From: AP-15 sp963818695 | GTDB taxonomy: Bacteria > Pseudomonadota > Alphaproteobacteria > ATCC43930 > CGMCC-115725 | DNA length: 64,000 bases | Assembly (NCBI GenBank): GCA_963818695.1 | Contig: CAWFTG010000005.1 | Coordinates: forward strand, 496,001 to 560,000 | Direction: 5' to 3' | In this document: positions 36,621 through 46,314 of the stretch, in pieces | Numbering within the stretch: the first letter of the stretch is position 1 | Layout of the letters: every line of letters begins with the position of its first letter | Made by a program: the position numbers and the translations under genes | Notes under the pieces: generated by a model | What the model was told of the DNA's origin: nothing | Database searches by the model: none | The model's input: the letters and a program-made list of their open reading frames with translations, nothing else

Positions 36621-37022
36621 TCACTGGCGCAATCCGCGCAGGCGCGGTTCGTTGCGTCCGGGGGAGTCCTCCCGCTCGAACCCGAAGCGCTGCGCCACGG
36701 CGATGATGTCGGCGAGGAAGGCTTCATACCCCGCTCGCGGATCGGGGTCGGCCGACACGGGTGTCGGACTGTCGCGTCCCGCGTCTTGGGTCCTATCCTC
36801 CCGGCGGTGCGGCGCAAGAAAGCTGGGGGAGGCGGCCTCTCCGATCTGCTGGGTTGCCCGCTCGAAATCGAAGTCCCCGGCGGTGTCGGGGGCCGACAAG
36901 ATACGAACGCCGCCCAGCACGGTGTTCGGCACGCGGCCGTTCTGCGCCGCATCGCTGGCGAAAGCATCCGGCGGATAAATCTGTTGAAGCGTATTGCGGC
37001 GATGGATGTTGGCCTTGGCCAT
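36621..37022 (-). CDS. Hypothetical protein downstream of hemF
   Basis: 133 residues, soluble, Pro/Arg/Asp-rich; start MAKANIHRRNTLQQIYPPDA and a short ordered C-terminus (YEAFLADIIAVAQRFGFERED). I do not recognise it. It begins 36 bases after hemF on the same strand and could be the last gene of a trmL-hemF operon. Confidence 0.5.
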   Translation of the reverse strand: MAKANIHRRNTLQQIYPPDAFASDAAQNGRVPNTVLGGVRILSAPDTAGDFDFERATQQIGEAASPSFLAPHRREDRTQDAGRDSPTPVSADPDPRAGYEAFLADIIAVAQRFGFEREDSPGRNEPRLRGLRQ

Positions 37023-37058
37023 GTCACCCCGCTAACACGCCGCCGCGTCGGCTGTTCC

Positions 37059-37928
37059 CTAGGGCCACGCCACCAAGGGCGGTAACGACATCAGGATCGC
37101 CTCCGGGTTGCCCCCGGTCTTCAAGCCGAACACGGTGCCCCGGTCGTAGAGCAAGTTGAACTCGACGTAGCGGCCGCGGCGGACCAGCTGATGGCGGCGT
37201 TGCTCCTCGGTCCAGCCGAGCTGCATCCGCGCCCGCACAATCGCCGCGAATATTGGGAGGAAGGCCTCGCCGACCGAGCGGATGAAGGCGAAGTCGCGCT
37301 CCTGATCGCCGCTGTCCAGATAATCGAAAAAGATCCCGCCGGCGCCGCGCGGCTCACCCCGATGCTTGAGAAAGAAGTATTCGTCGCACCAGGTCTTGAA
37401 GCGCTCGTAGCAGTCAGGCTCGTAGGATGCGCAGGCGGCCGCGAGCCCGGCATGAAACTCCTGTGCCGCGGCCTCGTCGGGGTAGATCGGGGTCAGATCG
37501 GCGCCGCCGCCGAACCAGGCCTTGCTGGTGACGATATGCCGGGTGTTCATGTGCGCCGCCGGAACCAGCGGCGAGCACATATGGGCGACGAGCGAAATGC
37601 CGCTCGCCCAGAAGCGCGGCTCCTGCGACGCGCCCGGGATCTCGTTGCGGAACTCGGGCGAGAATTCGCCCGACACGGTCGAAATGTTGACCCCGACCTT
37701 TTCGAAAACTTGCCCGCGCATGACTGAAACCGTCCCGCCGCCGCCTCCCGGCCGCTGCCAATCTTGGCGCTCGAAACGGCCCGGCAGCCGCCCCTCCGGG
37801 CAGACGCCGGCGAATTCGTCCTCGATCGCCTCGAACTCGGCGCAGATGCGGTCGCGGAGCTCGGAAAACCACGGCTCCGCCATGGCGCATCGGCTGGCAT
37901 CGGGAGAAAAGGAGGGCGGTTCGGTCAT
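37059..37928 (-). CDS. hemF: Oxygen-dependent coproporphyrinogen III oxidase
   Basis: Converts coproporphyrinogen III to protoporphyrinogen IX with O2 in haem synthesis. 289 residues. Family blocks: WQRPGGGGGTVSVMRGQVFEKVGVN, the active-site region VPAAHMNTRHIVTSKAWFGGGADLTP, CDEYFFLKHRGEPRGAGGIFFDYL and RGRYVEFNLLYDRGTVFGLKTGGN. ATG overlaps the trmL stop (ATGA). Its presence implies aerobic growth. Confidence 0.96.
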   Translation of the reverse strand: MTEPPSFSPDASRCAMAEPWFSELRDRICAEFEAIEDEFAGVCPEGRLPGRFERQDWQRPGGGGGTVSVMRGQVFEKVGVNISTVSGEFSPEFRNEIPGASQEPRFWASGISLVAHMCSPLVPAAHMNTRHIVTSKAWFGGGADLTPIYPDEAAAQEFHAGLAAACASYEPDCYERFKTWCDEYFFLKHRGEPRGAGGIFFDYLDSGDQERDFAFIRSVGEAFLPIFAAIVRARMQLGWTEEQRRHQLVRRGRYVEFNLLYDRGTVFGLKTGGNPEAILMSLPPLVAWP

Positions 37929-38383
37929 GGTTCAGGAAACAATCCGGTTTGACGCAATCCCTCCGCGAGCGCAATCGCGCCCGCGAGCGCGACGTTGAGC
38001 GAGCGCGCGCCGGAGCGCAACGGAATGACAACGCGGGCTGCCGCGGCACGATGCACGTCCTCGGGCACACCGGCGCTCTCCCGGCCGAGGAGGATCGTGT
38101 CGTCCGCCATGAATTTAAAATCATGCAGCGCGATGGTGCCGGTTGTCGTCATCAGGATCAGCCGAGATTGAGATGCCCGGCGGGCGAGGAACGCCCGCCA
38201 CGAAACATGACGGCAGAGAACGAGATCAGCCGCATAATCGAGAACCGCACGCTTGAGCCGCCGGTCATCGAGCAGGAAGCCGCACGGCTCGATCAGATCG
38301 ACGGCCACCCCGAAACACGCCGCGAGCCGCAGCAAGGTCCCGGTATTTTGCGGGATATCCGGTTCGAACAAGGCCAGACGCAC
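37925..38383 (-). CDS. trmL: tRNA (cytidine/uridine-34-2'-O)-methyltransferase TrmL
   Basis: SPOUT methyltransferase that modifies wobble position 34 of leucine tRNAs. 152 residues, usual length. Motifs: PQNTGTLLRLAACFGV, LLGRESAGVPEDVH and the knot IPLRSGARSLNVALAGAIALAE. Coupled to hemF. The 285 bases between it and guaB hold divergent promoters. Confidence 0.93.
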   Translation of the reverse strand: MRLALFEPDIPQNTGTLLRLAACFGVAVDLIEPCGFLLDDRRLKRAVLDYAADLVLCRHVSWRAFLARRASQSRLILMTTTGTIALHDFKFMADDTILLGRESAGVPEDVHRAAAARVVIPLRSGARSLNVALAGAIALAEGLRQTGLFPEP

Positions 38384-38612
38384 CTTAGCCCTACCGTTTT
38401 CGTACGAAAAACAGTTTACTGCTCCAAGTATTCGGGTTCGAAGCTTGTCCTGGTGTTCCTCTCCCCCGCCGGCCGCACGCTGTCCGCGGAAGTGAGACCC
38501 GCTCTTGCCGCCGAGTTTATCCCCGGATGATTCTTAGGCTAGCGCTGCCTCGCCGAGAAGGGGCGCGATCACCATGTTTACAATGGCGCGGCCCGGACGG
38601 AACGGCGCCTAT

Positions 38613-38663
38613 TTTTTCTTGCGGCGGCGTAGTGTGTATAATGCGCTGCCATCGGAAAGGAGG
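38613..38663 (+). promoter_or_regulatory. Promoter and ribosome site of guaB
   Basis: A perfect TATAAT lies at 38637-38642, with a T-rich segment about 18 bases upstream as a weak -35, and AAGGAGG at 38657-38663 five bases before the guaB ATG. This would give a leader of only about 20 bases. Probable promoter for guaB - rsmB-like - guaA. Confidence 0.45.
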
Positions 38664-38668
38664 CGCCG

Positions 38669-40133
38669 ATGGAAATCCGGCAAGCTCTGACCTTTGACGA
38701 CGTGATGCTCGTCCCGGCGGCCTCCGCGATCATGCCTGGGGAGACCGATACCCGGACCCGGTTGACCCGCGAGATCGAGCTCGGCATCCCCCTGGTCTCG
38801 GCGGCGATGGATACGGTGACCGAAAGCGCCCTCGCGATCGCGATGGCGCAAACCGGCGGAATCGGCGTCATCCACCGCAATATGGGCGTCGAGCAGCAGG
38901 CCGACGAAGTCCGCAAGGTCAAGAAATTCGAGGCCGGTATGGTCGTCAACCCGGTTACGATCCACCCGGACGAGAGCTTGGCCGACGCGTTGCGGCTGAT
39001 GGCCGACCACAAGATCTCCGGCATTCCGGTCGTCGAACGGGGTTCGGGTCGAACTCGCCGGCATTCTGACCAATCGAGATGTCCAATTCGCCGACGATCC
39101 GCGCCAACCGGTCGCCGAGCTGATGACCAGGAACGACCTTATCACGGTGCGTGAAAGTGTTGCCCGCGAAGACGCCAAGCGCCTCCTGCACCAACATCGC
39201 ATCGAGAAGCTGCTTGTCGTCGACGAAGCCTATCGATGCGTCGGTCTGATAACCGTCAAGGACATCGAGAAAGCGCAGCGCTATCCGACGGCCTGCAAGG
39301 ATGAGCATGGCCGTCTGCGGGTCGCTGCGGCGACCGGCACCGGCAGCGAGGGCATCGAGCGCGCCGAAGCGCTGTTCGCCGCCGGTCTCGACGTCTTGGT
39401 CGTCGATACCGCGCACGGTCATTCAGACCGGGTATTGCGCACCTTGCGCGACGTTCGCCGGCTGTCGAACTACACGCAGGTCATTGCCGGCAATGTCGCG
39501 ACGGCCGAAGGCGCGCGGGCGCTCATCGAGGCGGGCGCGGACGCGATCAAGGTCGGCATCGGTCCGGGCTCGATTTGCACCACCCGCATGGTCGCCGGGG
39601 TCGGAGTCCCGCAATTCACCGCGATCGCGGACACGGTCGCCGAATGCCGAAAAACCGGGGTGCCGGTGATCTCCGACGGCGGCATCAAATTTTCCGGGGA
39701 CCTCGCCAAGGCAATCGCCGCCGGGGCCGATTGCGCGATGCTCGGCTCATTGTTCGCCGGCACCGACGAGAGCCCGGGCGAGGTCTTCCTTTATCAGGGC
39801 CGCAGCTACAAATATTACCGCGGGATGGGTTCGATCGGGGCGATGGCGCGCGGCTCGGCCGATCGCTATTTCCAGCAAGAAGTGACGAGCACACTGAAGC
39901 TCGTCCCCGAAGGCGTCGAGGGGCGGGTGCCGCACAAAGGCCCGGTCGGCAATATCGTCCACCAGCTGATCGGCGGACTGCGCGCCGCGATGGGCTATAC
40001 GGGCAACCGGACTATCCGAGAAATGCAAAAGAACTGCACCTTCGTGCGGATCACCGGGGCGGGGTTGCGCGAGAGCCACGTCCACGACGTCGCCGTCACC
40101 CGCGAAGCCCCCAATTACCCGCAGGACCGTTGA
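38669..40133 (+). pseudogene. guaB: IMP dehydrogenase with a single frameshift
   Basis: Makes XMP from IMP, first step to GMP. From ATG 38669 the frame reads MEIRQALTFDDVMLVPAAS... to VVERGSG; at about 39047 the reading moves to another frame, where VELAGILTNRDVQFADDPRQ continues through the second CBS domain, the catalytic GPGSICTTRMVAGVG and the flap MGSIGAMARGSADRYFQ. Joined, it is a complete ~488-residue enzyme. One extra G (or two missing bases) at 39047 explains it. Because GuaB is normally essential without guanine, a sequencing indel is the leading explanation. Confidence 0.88.
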
Positions 40134-40138
40134 CCTCG

Positions 40139-40216
40139 ATCCGTCGTTCCCGCGAAAGCGGGAATCTAGGGCCGCCGAGCCATACCGGATGTTCTGGACC
40201 CCGCTTTCGCGGGGCG
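40139..40216. repeat. Double-palindrome intergenic repeat, copy 2
   Basis: Inverted repeats CCCGCGAAAGCGGG and CCCCGCTTTCGCGGGG face each other over a ~35-base spacer, as at 8884-8964. It occupies the gap between guaB and the rsmB-like gene; the second hairpin is followed by A-rich DNA, so it might act as a processing or weak termination signal. Confidence 0.8.
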
Positions 40217-40242
40217 CCTAAAAAAAGAGATTCAGGAGCAAT

Positions 40243-41567
40243 TTGACCCCCGGAGCGCAGGTCGCCGCCGCGATCGACATTCTTACCGCAATCGATTCCG
40301 AACATCGTCCAGCAGACGACGTCGCGGCCGAATACTTTCGCCGCCGTCGGTACATCGGTGCCAAGGATCGAGCCCAGATCGCCGGCCACCTTTACGCGGT
40401 GCTCCGGCACAGAGCGGCGCTCGACTGGTGGATGGCCAAGTACGGCATAGGTGCCGAACCCCGTGCCCGTGCCGAGTCCTGGCCGGCCTGGTTGTGATCG
40501 AGGAATGGCGGCCCGATGCGATCCGCGCATGCTGCGACGGCGACCGCTTTCGTCCGGCTCGGCTCAGTCACATCGAAGAACGCTTCATCCGCGATCTGGC
40601 GACCCGAACCCTGCGCCATCCGGAGATGCCACGGGCAGTGGCCAACGATCTCCCCGATTGGCTCGAACCTTATCTCGATTCGGTTTTCGGCAGTGGGATG
40701 GAACGCGAGATGGCGGCCCTCAATGGACCGGCCCCGACCGATCTGCGCGTCAACCTGCTGAAGGCCGACCGGGAAGAGGCGCGCCGCGCGCTCGCCGCGG
40801 AGGGCGTGGCCGCTAAGCCCACCCCTCTATCGCCGGTCGGCTTGCGCCTGCGCGAACGGGTGCCGCTTGGCAAGCTGGCCGCCTTTGAGCAGGGCCTTGT
40901 CGAAGTACAGGACGAAAGCTCACAGATTGCCGCGCTGCTCGCCGATGCCAGGCCCGGCATGCGGGTCGTCGATTTCTGCGCCGGGGCGGGCGGCAAGACC
41001 TTGGCACTCGCCGCCCGGATGGTCAATCGCGGCAAGCTCGTCGCCTGCGAGGTGTCGCAGCGCCGCCTCGAACGCGCAGCCCGCCGTCTGCGCCGCGCCG
41101 GGGCCACCAACGTCGAACGCCGGGTTCTGGACAGCGAGCGCGACAAATGGGTCAAACGTCATGCCGGCAGCTTCGACAGGGTGTTCGTCGATGTGCCTTG
41201 CCTCGGCACCGGAACATGGCGGCGCAATCCCGACGCCAAATGGCGCATGACGCCCGAGGACCTCGCCGAGCTCGTCGAGCGGCAACAGCAGATCCTGCGC
41301 AGCGCCGCGCGCCTCGTCCGCCCCGGCGGACGCCTCGTCTACGCAACGTGCTCGTTGCTGCGCGAGGAGGACGAGGCGCAGGCGGAAGGCTTTCTCACAG
41401 CCGAGCCGGATTTCGCGCTCTTGCCGGTCGCGCGCGCTTGGAGCGAAACGATCGGCGGCGCCTCGCCGGGCGGCGAGCAATATCTGCGGCTCACCCCCGC
41501 AAGGCACGGTACCGACGGCTTCTTTGTCGCCATTTTCGAGCGCAGATCATGTCCGACCGCATCCTGA
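40243..41567 (+). pseudogene. RsmB/NOL1-NOP2-sun type RNA (cytosine-5) methyltransferase with a frameshift
   Basis: The TTG at 40243 starts MTPGAQVAAAIDILTAIDSE and the NusB-like N-terminal domain; near 40475 the frame changes to VLAGLVVIEEWRPDAI and runs to 41567. The methyltransferase part is complete: SAM loop VVDFCAGAGGKTLALAAR, the releasing Cys in FVDVPCLGTGTWRRNPDAKWR and the catalytic Cys in VYATCSLLREE. It methylates cytosine in rRNA or tRNA. Joined length ~440 residues is normal. Overlaps guaA by 19 bases, so guaB, this gene and guaA form one operon. Confidence 0.85.
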
Positions 41568-43096
41568 TCCTCGATTTCGGCAGCCAAGTCACGCAGCTCA
41601 TCGCGCGCCGCGTGCGCGAGAGCGGTGTCTACTGCGAAATCCACCCGTTTACGATTTCCGAAGATCGGGTTCGCGATTTTGCCCCGCGTGCGATAATCCT
41701 GTCGGGCGGCCCGGCTTCGCTGACCGAGGCCGCCTCGCCGCGCGCCCCCGAGATCGTATTCCGGCTCGGCGTGCCGGTCCTCGGCATCTGTTACGGCATG
41801 CAGACGATGTGCGCGCAGCTCGGCGGCCGTGTCAAACTGAGCGATCACCAGGAATTCGGCCGCGCGTTTATCGACATCCTCGGCGAGTGCCGGCTTTTCG
41901 ACGGGTTATGGCCGAAAGGCGGGCGCGAGCAGGTGTGGATGAGCCATGGCGACCGGGTCGACGCGTTGCCGCCCGGGTTCCGCACCGCCGCGGCCAGCGA
42001 GGCGACGCCGTACGCCGCCATTGCCGATGACGAGCGTCGGTTTTATGGCGTGCTGTTCCATCCCGAGGTCGTGCACACGCCGCAAGGCGGTCAGCTGCTG
42101 CGCAATTTCACGCACAACGTAGCGGGCTGCCGCGGCGACTGGACTATGGCGCTGTTCCGCAGCCAGGCGATTGACAGCATCCGCCGTCAGGTGGGCGGGG
42201 AACACGTCGTGTGCGGCCTCTCCGGCGGGGTCGATTCAGCGGTCACGGCGGTGCTGCTGCACGAGGCGATCGGCGATCAGCTGACCTGCATCTTTGTCGA
42301 CACTGGCCTCTTGCGGGCGGGCGAGGCTGATGAAGTCGTGAGCCTCTTTCGCGGGCACTACAACATACCGCTCGTCCACCGCGACGCCGGCGGCTTGTTC
42401 CTCGAAAAGCTCGGCGGGGTCACCGACCCGGAAAAAAAGCGCAAGGCGATCGGCGCCACGTTCATCGACGTATTCGACGAAGAGGCGCACAAGATCGGCA
42501 ATGTCGAGTTCCTGGCGCAAGGAACCCTTTATCCCGACGTAATTGAGTTGGTCAGTCCACTCGGCGGTCCGTCGGTCACGATCAAATCGCATCACAATGT
42601 CGGCGGTCTGCCGGCGCGGATGAAATTGCGGCTGGTCGAGCCCTTGCGCGAGCTGTTCAAGGACGAGGTGCGCGAATTGGGCCGCGAACTGGGACTGCCC
42701 GACGGGTTCGTCGAGCGCCACCCGTTCCCCGGTCCCGGTCTGGCGATCCGCATCCCCGGCGAGGTCACTCGCCCGAAGCTCGACATTTTGCGCAAGGCCG
42801 ACGCGGTCTTCCTCGAAGAAATCCGCAATGCCGGTCTCTACAACGCGATCTGGCAGGCCTTTGCGGTGCTGTTGCCGGTCAGGAGCGTCGGTGTCATGGG
42901 CGACAGCCGTTCCTACGATTTCGTCTGCGCTTTGCGCGCGGTGACCTCGATCGACGGCATGACCGCCGACTACTTCCCGTTCCCGCACGAATTCCTCGGC
43001 CGCACCGCGACCCGAATCATCAACGAGGTGCGCGGCATAAACCGCGTCGTCTACGACATCACCTCCAAACCCCCCGGCACAATCGAGTGGGAGTGA
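41549..43096 (+). CDS. guaA: GMP synthase (glutamine-hydrolysing)
   Basis: Aminates XMP to GMP. 515 residues. Class I glutaminase at the N-terminus (nucleophile in GICYGMQTMCAQLGG; His/Glu in FHPEVVHTPQG), ATP-pyrophosphatase domain with P-loop VCGLSGGVDSAV, and the C-terminal dimerisation domain ending KPPGTIEWE. No frameshift. The final 18 bases form an attachment site repeated downstream, a known integration hot spot in bacterial genomes. Confidence 0.97.
   Translation: MSDRILILDFGSQVTQLIARRVRESGVYCEIHPFTISEDRVRDFAPRAIILSGGPASLTEAASPRAPEIVFRLGVPVLGICYGMQTMCAQLGGRVKLSDHQEFGRAFIDILGECRLFDGLWPKGGREQVWMSHGDRVDALPPGFRTAAASEATPYAAIADDERRFYGVLFHPEVVHTPQGGQLLRNFTHNVAGCRGDWTMALFRSQAIDSIRRQVGGEHVVCGLSGGVDSAVTAVLLHEAIGDQLTCIFVDTGLLRAGEADEVVSLFRGHYNIPLVHRDAGGLFLEKLGGVTDPEKKRKAIGATFIDVFDEEAHKIGNVEFLAQGTLYPDVIELVSPLGGPSVTIKSHHNVGGLPARMKLRLVEPLRELFKDEVRELGRELGLPDGFVERHPFPGPGLAIRIPGEVTRPKLDILRKADAVFLEEIRNAGLYNAIWQAFAVLLPVRSVGVMGDSRSYDFVCALRAVTSIDGMTADYFPFPHEFLGRTATRIINEVRGINRVVYDITSKPPGTIEWE
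43079..43096 (+). repeat. Attachment-site core at the guaA 3' end (copy 1)
   Basis: ACAATCGAGTGGGAGTGA, the last codons and stop of guaA. All 18 bases recur at 46194-46211 and 16 of them at 47285-47300. Direct repeats of the guaA end flanking cargo genes are what site-specific insertion into guaA leaves behind. Confidence 0.8.
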
Positions 43097-43316
43097 GGGG
43101 TGGGGGATATTCTGGAGGGCACTGGAGGAAAATAGCGTAGGGAAAATATAGGGTTACGGGATAGCTCATTGATCATTCGCCCTCCATCGTCTCTCCGTGC
43201 CGTTGTTTGTCTAAGTCATTGATTTGACCGGAGTCGACCTTCGCGGCGGACGGACAAGCCGACTTATTTGACGGTTCTTCCGACGGTTCGATCGGAAGTC
43301 GCAAGACGCGACGGAG

Positions 43317-43357
43317 AAAAGACCGTCAGGAATTGTGATCCTTCTGACGGTCTTTTT
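43317..43357 (+). terminator. Rho-independent terminator downstream of guaA
   Basis: AAAAGACCGTCAG pairs perfectly with CTGACGGTCTTTT over a 14-base loop and ends in a T-run. It lies 220 bases after guaA, inside the first inserted segment. The symmetrical A/T flanks would allow bidirectional use. The rest of 43097-43520 has no gene that I can support. Confidence 0.8.
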
Positions 43358-43520
43358 CTGAGACCTGCTGCCCGAAGCTTACAGCGCCGCCCTTGGCGGA
43401 ATCTTTGAGAAAGTGCGAGTTATCGTAGCTTGGCTACGATTTACGCGCCAAATCCAAATTGGACCGACAGACATAACTTCAGAATGTTGATTTCGAGGGC
43501 CGGACGAAGATGTCGTCTCG

Positions 43521-44426
43521 CTATTCCAGATGCGGCTTCAGCACATCTTCGATCCATTTCATGAATGCGCGGACACGGCGCGACAGGTTGCTCCGATGGG
43601 CTACGACGAGGGACACGGCGAGCGACCGGCGACGAAAATCGGGCATGATCTCCACAAGCGCTCCACTCTCTAAGTATCGGCCGATCCCCAAGAGTGGCGC
43701 TTGAATCAGACCAAGACCGGCGAGGGCAGCGGCTTCGTAGGTCTGCGCGCTGTTGACGTGTAGCGCACCTGGCAACTGAAGCGTCGCGTAGCTGTCGCCG
43801 TCCGGATATTCCCATCCAATGGGTCTTGCGCCCAGCGTCGTCGAAAAATGAATTGACCGGTGTTCCTGACGCTGGAGATCTTCCAGCGATCGAGGGACAC
43901 CATAGCGCGCCAGATAGGCGGGGCTGGCAGCGTTGACCACGCGCAACAGGCCCAGCGGGCGGGCAATCAGCGTCTCGTCCCGGATGGGACCAAGTCGCAA
44001 TACACAGTCGAACCCCTCTTGAACCAGATCGACTTGCCGATCCGTGCTCGACACCTCCAGCTCCAACTCGGAGTGAGTTGCCATGAAATCCGGCAGAGCC
44101 GGCACGATCGTCGTGCGCGCCACCTCAGTCGGAAGATCGACCCGTAAACGCCCGCGGAGCGCCACGCGATCGCCTGCGAACATCGAGTGCAGGTCATCGA
44201 CTTCAGCAAGCAGATCGCGGGCGCGGGCATGAAATGCGCGTCCGTCCTCCGTCAACTGCACGCTGCGCGTCGTCCTGTGGAGGAGCCTGACACCGATATC
44301 CTCTTCCAACTTCCGGACCGCCGTTGAGGCTCTTCCCTTTTGAATGCCCAGGCTATCGGCCGCGCGGGTAAAGCTCCCCATTTCCGCGACCGTCAGGAAA
44401 ATGAGGATGGGCTCGAGCTTCTGCAT
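43521..44426 (-). CDS. LysR family transcriptional regulator
   Basis: 301 residues. N-terminal winged helix (LEPILIFLTVAEMGSFTRAADSLGIQKGRASTAVRKLEEDIGVRLLHRTTRSVQLTEDG split over residues 3-61) and a C-terminal LysR substrate domain (RLRVDLPTEVARTTIVPALP). Transcribed away from the DoxX/NmrA pair, which it most likely controls. It is the first cargo gene of the guaA island. Confidence 0.92.
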   Translation of the reverse strand: MQKLEPILIFLTVAEMGSFTRAADSLGIQKGRASTAVRKLEEDIGVRLLHRTTRSVQLTEDGRAFHARARDLLAEVDDLHSMFAGDRVALRGRLRVDLPTEVARTTIVPALPDFMATHSELELEVSSTDRQVDLVQEGFDCVLRLGPIRDETLIARPLGLLRVVNAASPAYLARYGVPRSLEDLQRQEHRSIHFSTTLGARPIGWEYPDGDSYATLQLPGALHVNSAQTYEAAALAGLGLIQAPLLGIGRYLESGALVEIMPDFRRRSLAVSLVVAHRSNLSRRVRAFMKWIEDVLKPHLE

Positions 44427-44442
44427 TTTCGGTCCTCCACAT

Positions 44443-44462
44443 TGTTCATTCTATGGAGAACA
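44443..44462. promoter_or_regulatory. Candidate LysR operator
   Basis: TGTTC-N10-GAACA inverted repeat in the 125-base gap between the divergent LysR and DoxX genes, 17 bases before the LysR start. Location and symmetry fit a LysR-type binding site controlling both promoters. Confidence 0.45.
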
Positions 44463-44551
44463 GTGGGTTCATTTCTCCGCAATTTATCACATCTGAGAGG
44501 CACAGTAAGTAGGAGACCTCGAAGACAGGTGATCCTCTCGGAGAACGCCAA

Positions 44552-44974
44552 ATGTCCGAAACTATGAACCTTCATCAGGCGCCGGACGCCATGAACCTGC
44601 ATCGCGCTCTGCGGGCCGGCCGGATCATGAGCGCGGCTGTCGTTGTCGCTTTGGCGGCGGACGGCGCTATTCAGCTTTTCGCGCCGGCACAGATCGCGGG
44701 CATGTTGCACGAAACCGGATTCGCGATGGACCTGACCCGCGTCGTGGGTCCGATCATACTCGCTTGCGCCATCCTCTACGCTATCCCGGCCACCGCCGTC
44801 CTCGGCGCGATCCTGGTGACGGGCTTTCTGGGCGGCGCCATCTGCGCCCATGTCCGCATCGGCGAGTTGGGATCGCCGCCGGAACTCGTTTCCCTACTGC
44901 TGGGCGCAATGACATGGGGCGGCCTCTACGCGCGCGATCCCCGAATCCGGGCTGTTCTGCCGCTCATCCGTTGA
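44552..44974 (+). CDS. DoxX-like small membrane protein
   Basis: 140 residues with four helices (IMSAAVVVALAADGAIQLF; VVGPIILACAILYAI; AVLGAILVTGFLGGAICAHV; ELVSLLLGAMTWGGLYA). The arrangement HVRIGELGSP and the C-terminal RDPRIRAVLP resemble DoxX/DUF4345-type proteins. Role unknown; often next to oxidoreductases. 45 bases before the NmrA gene on the same strand. Confidence 0.75.
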   Translation: MSETMNLHQAPDAMNLHRALRAGRIMSAAVVVALAADGAIQLFAPAQIAGMLHETGFAMDLTRVVGPIILACAILYAIPATAVLGAILVTGFLGGAICAHVRIGELGSPPELVSLLLGAMTWGGLYARDPRIRAVLPLIR

Positions 44975-45019
44975 ACCAACTGGGGCAGTGCCCTGTCCCT
45001 CAAGATCAGGAGAAAACAC

Positions 45020-45892
45020 ATGTTTTTAGTAATGGGAATCACGGGAAAAGTTGGCGGCGCAACGGCAGAACATCTGTTGGCGCACGGCAAGGAAGTACGC
45101 GCGCTCGTCCGCAATCGCGAAAAGGCGTCAAGCTGGGCGAATCAGGGCGTGGAACTGGTTGACGGCGATTGGAATGATTCAGCAGCCATCAAACAAGCGC
45201 TCAAAGGCGTCGAAGGCGCGTTCGTCATGTTGCCGGCTGTCTGGGCGCCCTCGCCCGATTTCAAAGAAGCCAAGGGCGTGATTGCGAACTATGTCGAGGC
45301 GCTCACCAGGGCAGCACCGCCACGAGTGGTTGCGCTTTCATCGATGGGTGCGAACCGGACCAGCGGGCTTGGCATGATCACGGCCTTGTCGCTGCTGGAG
45401 CAAGGTTTTCGCGACCTGAAATCGCCAATCGCCTTCGTGCGCGCCGGCGGGTTCTTCGAAAACTTCCTTTACGGCCTGCAGGTCGCCCAAGGCGGCACGC
45501 TCCCGGTCTATTACAATCCAACAAACCGGAAATCGACCATGGTCGCGACGAACGACATCGGCGCGGAGGTGGCAACTCTTTTGACCGGGCCAGCGTGGTC
45601 AGGGCAGCGCGTCGTCGAGCTTGGTTCGATGGTCACCGCGGATGACGTCGCGGAGCAATTGGGTGAAGTCCTGAAGCTCGACGTGAAAGCATTTGCAGTC
45701 CCGCGTGCAGGGTGGGCGGAAGCGTTCGAGCAATTCGGCATCCCGAAGGGCCACACCGGACCTGCCGAAGAAATGTTTGAGGCCGTGAATGCAGGATGGA
45801 TGGACCTCGGAGTTGAGGGTACGGAGCACGTAGCGGGTACGACGTCCGCACGCGATGTATTCGAGGCTGCACAGAACGCCGCCAAGGCGTAA
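45020..45892 (+). CDS. NmrA-like NAD(P)-binding oxidoreductase/sensor
   Basis: 290 residues, Rossmann start MFLVMGITGKVGGATAEHLL with the GxxGxxG variant, followed by NmrA/atypical SDR features (VRALVRNREKASSWANQGVE; AFVRAGGFFENFLY; MVATNDIGAEVATLL). The catalytic Tyr-x3-Lys of classical SDRs is absent, so it may be a redox sensor or quinone reductase (QorB-like). GGAGAA precedes the ATG by about seven bases. Probably in one transcript with the DoxX gene under the divergent LysR. Confidence 0.85.
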   Translation: MFLVMGITGKVGGATAEHLLAHGKEVRALVRNREKASSWANQGVELVDGDWNDSAAIKQALKGVEGAFVMLPAVWAPSPDFKEAKGVIANYVEALTRAAPPRVVALSSMGANRTSGLGMITALSLLEQGFRDLKSPIAFVRAGGFFENFLYGLQVAQGGTLPVYYNPTNRKSTMVATNDIGAEVATLLTGPAWSGQRVVELGSMVTADDVAEQLGEVLKLDVKAFAVPRAGWAEAFEQFGIPKGHTGPAEEMFEAVNAGWMDLGVEGTEHVAGTTSARDVFEAAQNAAKA

Positions 45893-45971
45893 GTCCGGGA
45901 CGGATCAGGCATGAGAGGAACTGCGTGCTGGCAGAGTGTGCCTGGCGTATCGTTCAGGCTCTTGCGAGCCG

Positions 45972-46211
45972 TGACGGTCTTTTTGCCGACGGGGCTAATC
46001 GTGAAGGCACAGCTAAAGAATGTCGAAAATCGACCAACCGATGCCGATAGTCGCTGAAACCGAGCAGATTTTGAATCGCCGAAATTCTCCTTTGAATTCA
46101 AGAGCGCAAATTTCTGACGGATCGGGGAGACGGTTCTTCATTGTGTGCAGAAAAAATTTGTGCGTGGAATTCAATGCGTTACGATCACTTAAAACAATCG
46201 AGTGGGAGTGA
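45972..46211. repeat. Island-end direct repeat, copy A, with guaA attachment core
   Basis: About 240 bases closely related to 47063-47300. Both start with TGACGGT(C/A)TTTT, share AAATCGACC, CTGACGGATCG and GGAGAC blocks in the same order, and end with the guaA-end core (46194-46211 here). It marks the right end of the LysR/DoxX/NmrA segment. An open frame on the minus strand over it is a by-product of the repeat. Confidence 0.75.
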
Positions 46212-46314
46212 CGGGGGAGTACTGCGGAGTAAAGTGGGATAGAGCAGCGCACAATTGGCGACTGCGAACTATCGATAGAGCGCGATAGTCGCCGGCTTCG
46301 ACAAGCGTCCATGA

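Noticed and set aside
46013..46312. Minus-strand frame similar to one at 46881-47312 (LDPSEI motif)
   Set aside because: The similarity comes from the ~240-base DNA repeat; frames start and stop at different places and have no ribosome site.
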